The translations under genes were made by a program, and so were the position numbers. Shown here piece by piece: positions 60,046-64,000 of a DNA stretch of 64,000 nt; the stretch's first letter is position 1, and each line of letters opens with the position of its first letter. The stretch covers positions 1-64,000 of the forward strand of contig NZ_VCCH02000004.1 of the NCBI RefSeq assembly GCF_005938675.2. Direction: 5' to 3'. The notes under the pieces were generated by a model that ran no database searches, was not told where the DNA came from, and worked only from the letters and a program-made list of their open reading frames with translations. This stretch comes from Mycobacterium sp. KBS0706. Its GTDB lineage: Bacteria > Pseudomonadota > Alphaproteobacteria > DSM-16000 > Inquilinaceae.

Positions 60046-60924
60046 TCAGGTCTCCGCGACGCTCTTCCGGTACCAATCGGCGATCTCACTGCCGGTGGCG
60101 AGCCAGACCTCGTCATGCGCGGCGATATGGGCCAGCGCCGCGGCGAAATGCCGGGCCCGGTGGGGGTGGCCGATCAGGAACGGGTGCAGGGCGATGCCCA
60201 TCACCCGGCCGGTCTTCGCACCATCCTCGTAGAGGACGTCGAACTGGTCGCGGATGGTCTGCGCGAACTGCTCGCCGGTCTGGCCCTGGAAGAGGAAGGC
60301 GTTGAAGTCGTTGATCTCGATCGAATAGGGCAGCGACAGCATCGTGCCGGTCTGCACCCGCATCGGATAGGGCTGCTCGTCGTTCACCCAATTGGCGACG
60401 TAGTCGATGCCGGCCTCGGCCAGCAGGTCGAGCGTGCGGTGCGATTCCGTCAGCGCCGGGCTGAGCCAGCCGCGCGGCCGCCGGCCGGTGGCCTGCTCGA
60501 TGGTCTCGACCACGCTGCGCAGGATCTGCCGCTCCTCCGCCTCCGGCTGGGCGTGGATCAGCGTCGAGTTGGTCTCGCCATGGCCCATCCACTCCCAGCC
60601 CAGCGCCTGGCCGGCCTCGATGATGCGCGGATAGTGCCGGACGACGTCCGAGTTCAGCGCCACCGCGCCCCTGACCCCGTGCTTCTCCATCACCTCCATC
60701 AGCCGCCAGATGCCGACCCGGACGCCATAGTCGCGCCAGGAATAGTTCAGCACGTCGGGGACGAGGCTGGCGGTGTGCGGGTTGATCGCGCTCGACGGCC
60801 GGTCGAACAGGAAATGCTCGATGTTCGGCGCGACCCAGACCGCGACCCGGGCGCCGTTCGGCCAGCGCAGCTTCGGGCGGTCGACGATGGCGGAATACGG
60901 GAACCGGTCGTGGTGTTGCGGCAT
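60046..60924 (-). CDS. Polysaccharide deacetylase-family hydrolase (PuuE-like)
   Basis: 292 residues. The NodB-fold features are: an N-terminal FPYSAIVDRPKLRWPNGARV, a GVRGAVALNSDVVRHYPRII loop with the metal Asp, GHGETNSTLI (second metal/His motif) and ALHPFLIGHPHRARHFA near the C-terminus. It resembles cytosolic PuuE allantoinase or amidase-type deacetylases; the substrate is uncertain. It diverges from the LysR gene at 61015, which probably controls it. Confidence 0.85.
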   Translation of the reverse strand: MPQHHDRFPYSAIVDRPKLRWPNGARVAVWVAPNIEHFLFDRPSSAINPHTASLVPDVLNYSWRDYGVRVGIWRLMEVMEKHGVRGAVALNSDVVRHYPRIIEAGQALGWEWMGHGETNSTLIHAQPEAEERQILRSVVETIEQATGRRPRGWLSPALTESHRTLDLLAEAGIDYVANWVNDEQPYPMRVQTGTMLSLPYSIEINDFNAFLFQGQTGEQFAQTIRDQFDVLYEDGAKTGRVMGIALHPFLIGHPHRARHFAAALAHIAAHDEVWLATGSEIADWYRKSVAET

Positions 60925-60993
60925 GTCTGCCTCCTTGGTGGGTGACTGCCGACAAGGTGAGGCCGCCGCGCATTCCGGAGAATTGGGCTATAG

Positions 60994-61024
60994 TTCCGGA
61001 CACTTGGGACCTGAATGTCCGGAA
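60994..61024. promoter_or_regulatory. 9-base inverted repeat overlapping the LysR start
   Basis: ttccggaca at 60994-61002 and its reverse complement tgtccggaa at 61016-61024 are centred on the LysR start region. The right arm overlaps the first possible ATG (61015). A partial direct copy of the left half (ttccggagaattggg) lies about 20 bases before. It fits a LysR autoregulatory site in the divergent promoter with the deacetylase gene. Confidence 0.6.
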
Positions 61025-61917
61025 TGATCATGCGGCCCTCCGACAGCCTCGGCGCGCTCGACGCCTTCGTCCGGGCGGCCGACGCCCGCAGCTTCACCGT
61101 GGCGGGGCGGCAGCTCGGCGTCTCCCCCTCCGCCATCGGCAAGGCGGTGGCGCGGCTGGAGCAGCGGCTGGGCGTACGGCTGCTGCACCGGTCGACCCGC
61201 TCGGTGACGCTGACGCCGGAGGGGGCGCTGTTCCTGGAGCGCTGCCGGCGGATCTTCAGCGAGATCGAGACCGCCGAGGCGGAGCTGGCGCAGACCCGGG
61301 GCGCACCGCGCGGCCGGCTGCGGGTCAGCCTGCCGCTGGCCGGCATGCTGATGATGCCGACCCTCGGCGCCTTCATGCGGGCCTATCCCGAGATCGAGCT
61401 GGACCTCGACTTCACCGACCGGCTGGTCGATGTGATCGACGAGGGCTTCGATGCGGTGATCCGCGCCGGCGAGGTCAGCGATTCCCGGCTGATGAGCCGC
61501 TTCCTCGGCGTGTTCCGGCTGCAGCTGGTGGCCGCGCCCGACTATCTCGGGCGCCGCGGCGTGCCGCTGGTGCCGGAGGACCTGGCCGGCCATGCCTGCC
61601 TGCAGCACCGCTTCGCCACCAGCGGCAAGTTCGAGCCCTGGCCGCTGCGTGGCGGCAGGGAGATCGCGCTGTCGAGCACGGCGGTGGCGAACACGATCGA
61701 GCCGCTGATCGCCCTGGCCGAGCAAGGGCTGGGCATCGCCTGCCTTCCGGATTTCGCCATCCGCCGCCAGGTCGCCGAGGGCCGGCTGACGGTGGTGCTG
61801 GCCGACCACACCGAGCATGAGGGCGTGTTCCGCCTGCTGTGGCCGTCGAGCCGCTACCCCTCGCCCAAGCTGCGGGTGTTCGTGGACGTACTGGCGAAGA
61901 CCTTGTTCCCGGCCTAG
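61015..61917 (+). CDS. LysR-family transcriptional regulator
   Basis: 300 residues from ATG 61015; ATGs at 61024 and 61030 (MRPSDSLGALDAFV) are equally good and would free the palindrome from the coding sequence. Helix-turn-helix: FTVAGRQLGVSPSAIGKAVA RLEQ-type segment (about 27-51). The effector domain follows (GRLRVSLPLAGMLMMPTLGA onward), in the CrgA/DmlR-like group. It diverges from the deacetylase. Confidence 0.92.
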   Translation: MSGMIMRPSDSLGALDAFVRAADARSFTVAGRQLGVSPSAIGKAVARLEQRLGVRLLHRSTRSVTLTPEGALFLERCRRIFSEIETAEAELAQTRGAPRGRLRVSLPLAGMLMMPTLGAFMRAYPEIELDLDFTDRLVDVIDEGFDAVIRAGEVSDSRLMSRFLGVFRLQLVAAPDYLGRRGVPLVPEDLAGHACLQHRFATSGKFEPWPLRGGREIALSSTAVANTIEPLIALAEQGLGIACLPDFAIRRQVAEGRLTVVLADHTEHEGVFRLLWPSSRYPSPKLRVFVDVLAKTLFPA

Positions 61918-61939
61918 CGCGCCCGCGGCACCCCCGAAT

Positions 61940-62065
61940 TCAGGTGATTACGAGCACCATCTTCCCTGAGACAGATCGTGCCTCCAACGCGCGGTGCGCC
62001 TGCGCCGCCTCGCGAACGCAGTGGTGGCCGGCGAGGTCCGCTGGCAAGGCGGCCATCATCTTGGG
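61940..62065 (-). pseudogene. C-terminal remnant of a zinc-type quinone oxidoreductase
   Basis: The minus strand reads PKMMAALPADLAGHHCVREA then AQAHRALEARSVSGKMVLVI and T-stop. The end matches the conserved C-terminus of the quinone oxidoreductase/alcohol dehydrogenase family (A-AHR-LEARS-x-GK-VL). An in-frame stop lies just upstream at 62075-62077, and no start or Rossmann domain remains. It is a gene fossil left after deletion or replacement of the upstream DNA. Confidence 0.7.
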
Positions 62066-62070
62066 ACCAT

Positions 62071-62387
62071 GTGCCTATGAACGCAATGAATGAATTCCAC
62101 GGCACAGCATTTTTGACATCAGTTAAAATATTATATCTCACAATACTGCAATAAATTGAAAATACTCGGAAGCGACAACCTACAAAAAATCATTGACAGG
62201 ATTTAAATCCTGTATAATTCTTCAATATAGAAGCTGAGCGAGGCGCTCTAACTTAGTAATCCAGTATCTCGAAAAAAAATCGACCGACCATTTTTGCCGG
62301 AGCGGCTCTGCGGCATGCGATGCAGGCGGAGCCTGTCGCGACAAGAAATTCGTGGCAAGCACCAAGGTAACGGATGAGGAGCGTATC
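62071..62387 (+). promoter_or_regulatory. AT-rich leader and promoter region of the polyketide cluster
   Basis: 317 bases, much more AT-rich than most of the window, with no gene. TTGACA at 62193-62198 and TATAAT at 62213-62218 are near-consensus elements but only 14 bases apart. Between them is acaggatttaaatcctgt (62196-62213), a perfect 18-base palindrome. This is a regulated promoter; the short spacing suggests activator dependence. A GAGGAG ribosome site precedes the ATG at 62388. Confidence 0.6.
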
Positions 62388-63431
62388 ATGCCGACACTGT
62401 GCAAGCCGGCCATCGATCTGCCGGAGTTCGTTGTAACCCATGACGAAACTGTCGACATGACCGAGCGGGTTCACGCTGATCATCCTCAGCTGGCGCTCGC
62501 CATCCGGCTGATCAAGAATGTCGGCGTCGCGAAGCGGCACATCGTTCTGCCCGTTGCCGAGGCACTTCGCCACCCCGGCCTTGCCGCGCGCAATGCGACC
62601 TACGAGCGGGAGGCGAAAAGCCGGATTCCGCAAGTCGTTGCCGAAGCACTCGGCAATGCCGGCGTCGGCCCGGACGATATAGACGCCCTCATCGTCGTGT
62701 CCTGCACCGGGTTCGTGATGCCATCGTTGACGGCATGGATGGTCAATACGCTCGGCTTCCCACGCCATGTCGCCCAGATCCCGATCGCGCAACTGGGCTG
62801 CGCGGCCGGCGGCTCATCGATAAATCGAGCGCATGATTACTGTCTGTCGCATCCGGGACGGAACGTTCTGATCGTTGCTTGTGAGTTCTGCTCATTGTGC
62901 TATCAGCCGGACGATCTCGACGTCGGGAATCTGTTGTCGAACGCGCTGTTCGGCGACGCGATCGCCGCTGCGGTCATGCTTGGCGATGGCGGCACGGGCA
63001 TATCGATCGAGGCGCACTGCTCCTATATCCTGCCGGGAACGGAGAAGTGGATCGCCTATGAGGTGAGGGAAACCGGGTTTCACTTCATGCTCGACAAGCG
63101 GGTGCCCGACACCATGCGCGCCGTGACGCCGGTGTGCCAGGAGTTCGTCGCCGAACATGGCTGGAACATGTCGGATCTCGACTATTATATCATCCATACC
63201 GGCGGCCCCAAGGTGCTGAGCACCCTGCGGGACCAGGCCGATATCCGCGAAGAACGTCTTGAATACAGCCGCACAACACTGCGCGAGCGTGGCAATATAG
63301 CAAGCGCGTCGATTTTCGACGTGGCGCGGCGGATCTTCGACAGCGCCGACACAAAGCCGGGAGATACGTTCCTGATCGGAGGATTCGGTCCCGGAATCAC
63401 GGCGGAGCTCGCCGTCGGAACCTGGAGATAG
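62388..63431 (+). CDS. Type III polyketide synthase (germicidin-synthase-like)
   Basis: 347 residues from ATG 62388 (MPTLCKPAIDLPEFVVTHDE) with GAGGAG upstream. The catalytic triad of the chalcone-synthase family is complete: Cys138 (QLGCAAGG), His270 (YIIHTGGP) and Asn303 (RGNIASAS). The C-terminal FGPGITAELAVGTW is conserved. The overall pattern recalls Streptomyces germicidin synthase. It extends an acyl-CoA starter with malonyl-CoA to a pyrone or resorcinol. It is first of at least three tightly packed genes; base composition looks lower in GC than the window average, suggesting acquisition. Confidence 0.93.
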   Translation: MPTLCKPAIDLPEFVVTHDETVDMTERVHADHPQLALAIRLIKNVGVAKRHIVLPVAEALRHPGLAARNATYEREAKSRIPQVVAEALGNAGVGPDDIDALIVVSCTGFVMPSLTAWMVNTLGFPRHVAQIPIAQLGCAAGGSSINRAHDYCLSHPGRNVLIVACEFCSLCYQPDDLDVGNLLSNALFGDAIAAAVMLGDGGTGISIEAHCSYILPGTEKWIAYEVRETGFHFMLDKRVPDTMRAVTPVCQEFVAEHGWNMSDLDYYIIHTGGPKVLSTLRDQADIREERLEYSRTTLRERGNIASASIFDVARRIFDSADTKPGDTFLIGGFGPGITAELAVGTWR

Positions 63432-63434
63432 GAC

Positions 63435-63929
63435 ATGCCGGCACCGTGCCTGGACGATTTCGTGCCCGGAGCGATATTTCGGCATTGGCCCGGCAAGACA
63501 GTGACCGAGGCCGATCACGTGCTGTTCTGCCTGCTGACCCACAACACTCATCCCATTCATATCGATGCTCACTACGCGAAGAGCGCAACGCGGCATGGGA
63601 GGGTGCTGGTCGTCAGCAGCTATCTGTTTTCGGTGTTGCTCGGCATTTCGACGGCCGACATTCTCAGGAATGCGACGCGGCACCTCGACTTCCAGTCGAT
63701 TCGTCACGTCGCCCCCGTGTTTCACGGCGACACCATCCATGGCGAGAGCACGGTGCTGGATGTGGAACCGGCTCAGGAAGGAAACTCCACCGGGATCGTT
63801 TCCCTCGAAACACGGGGCTACAACCAGGATGGCGTCCTGGTGATTTCATTTCTGTCTCGCGTTGCGATCAGGCGGTCTTCAGACTCGGCGGCCGATACGC
63901 CGGCGGACGAAGCACAGGCTCAGTCATAG
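63435..63929 (+). CDS. MaoC-like hydratase
   Basis: 164 residues starting three bases after the polyketide synthase stop. The hot-dog fold hydratase motif is seen as CLLTHNTHPIHID (about 32-44), with His42 kept. The position of the usual catalytic Asp is Asn37, so activity or substrate may differ. RHGRVLVVSSYLFSVLLGI and FHGDTIHGESTVLDVEPAQE are the other conserved parts. It may provide or modify an acyl-CoA or the polyketide. Operon with the synthase. Confidence 0.88.
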   Translation: MPAPCLDDFVPGAIFRHWPGKTVTEADHVLFCLLTHNTHPIHIDAHYAKSATRHGRVLVVSSYLFSVLLGISTADILRNATRHLDFQSIRHVAPVFHGDTIHGESTVLDVEPAQEGNSTGIVSLETRGYNQDGVLVISFLSRVAIRRSSDSAADTPADEAQAQS

Positions 63930-63940
63930 GGGAGCTTGAG

Positions 63941-64000
63941 ATGTGCGCCGATCAGCAAACTGCTCAACGTGCAAAGATAGTGAGGGGAGGCCGATACTTC
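63941..64000 (+). CDS. N-terminus of a third cluster gene (cut by window end)
   Basis: ATG 63941 follows the MaoC stop by 11 bases with GGGGAG upstream. The 20 visible codons begin MCADQQTAQRAKIV and end RGGRYF. The end recalls the opening of other MaoC-type hydratases (GRYFEDF-like), so a second hydratase subunit is possible but unproven. No stop or domain can be seen. Confidence 0.55.
   Translation, partial: MCADQQTAQRAKIVRGGRYF

Overview
The window is GC-rich chromosomal DNA with alpha-proteobacterial, Rhodospirillales-like gene content. This rests on a gltD-gltB pair with a 37-residue GltB propeptide, a full ccmA-I cytochrome c maturation set, acnA, an NDUFA9-like protein, an MmcB-like nuclease-fold protein, a MucR-like N-terminal domain and an IalB-family protein. 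The species cannot be fixed from sequence reading alone. There is no phage, insertion sequence or CRISPR array. Two tRNA genes are present: Ala(CGC) and Arg(CCT).

1-13.5 kb: the start of a LysR regulator diverges from a tautomerase gene. A Tat-exported FAD oxidoreductase, glutamate synthase (gltD-gltB, minus strand), a hypothetical protein, a small monooxygenase, a GT39-type membrane glycosyltransferase, an esterase and an NDUFA9-like protein follow. 13.6-17.2 kb: tRNA-Ala, a HigB-type toxin broken by two frameshifts beside an intact antitoxin, DUF1328 and CBS proteins, an O-methyltransferase diverging from a TetR regulator, and a GNAT enzyme. 17.3-21.4 kb: a polar amino-acid ABC importer with two tandem binding-protein genes. 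21.5-29.9 kb: ccmA-B, then an inserted antitoxin/toxin pair and a SET-domain gene, then ccmC-D-E-F-G-H-I, mostly joined by 4-base start/stop overlaps.

29.9-39.5 kb is accessory: a secreted Ca-dependent PI-PLC with a ricin-type lectin domain and two CACGTG palindromes upstream, CreD, two VOC proteins, an AraC regulator, an EmrAB-like efflux pair, a phytase-like esterase and an alpha/beta hydrolase. 39.5-43.1 kb: aconitase, a MucR-like protein without its zinc finger, and a cold-shock protein. 43.7-58.9 kb holds three RTX calcium-binding repeat proteins (one frameshifted), a LacI regulator with a perfect palindrome upstream, and a type I secretion ATPase/HlyD pair that plausibly exports the RTX proteins. 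Embedded here are a YghU glutathione transferase, rlmN followed by two paralogous mini-membrane proteins and a secreted protein, and an IalB protein.

59-64 kb: tRNA-Arg, a DUF4410 lipoprotein, a polysaccharide deacetylase diverging from a LysR regulator, the fossil C-terminus of a zinc-type oxidoreductase, and a less GC-rich cluster that runs off the end: a germicidin-synthase-like type III polyketide synthase, a MaoC-fold hydratase and the start of a third gene. The cluster is preceded by an 18-base palindrome set inside promoter-like elements. This partial polyketide cluster and the RTX/type I secretion region are the best candidates for an undescribed system.
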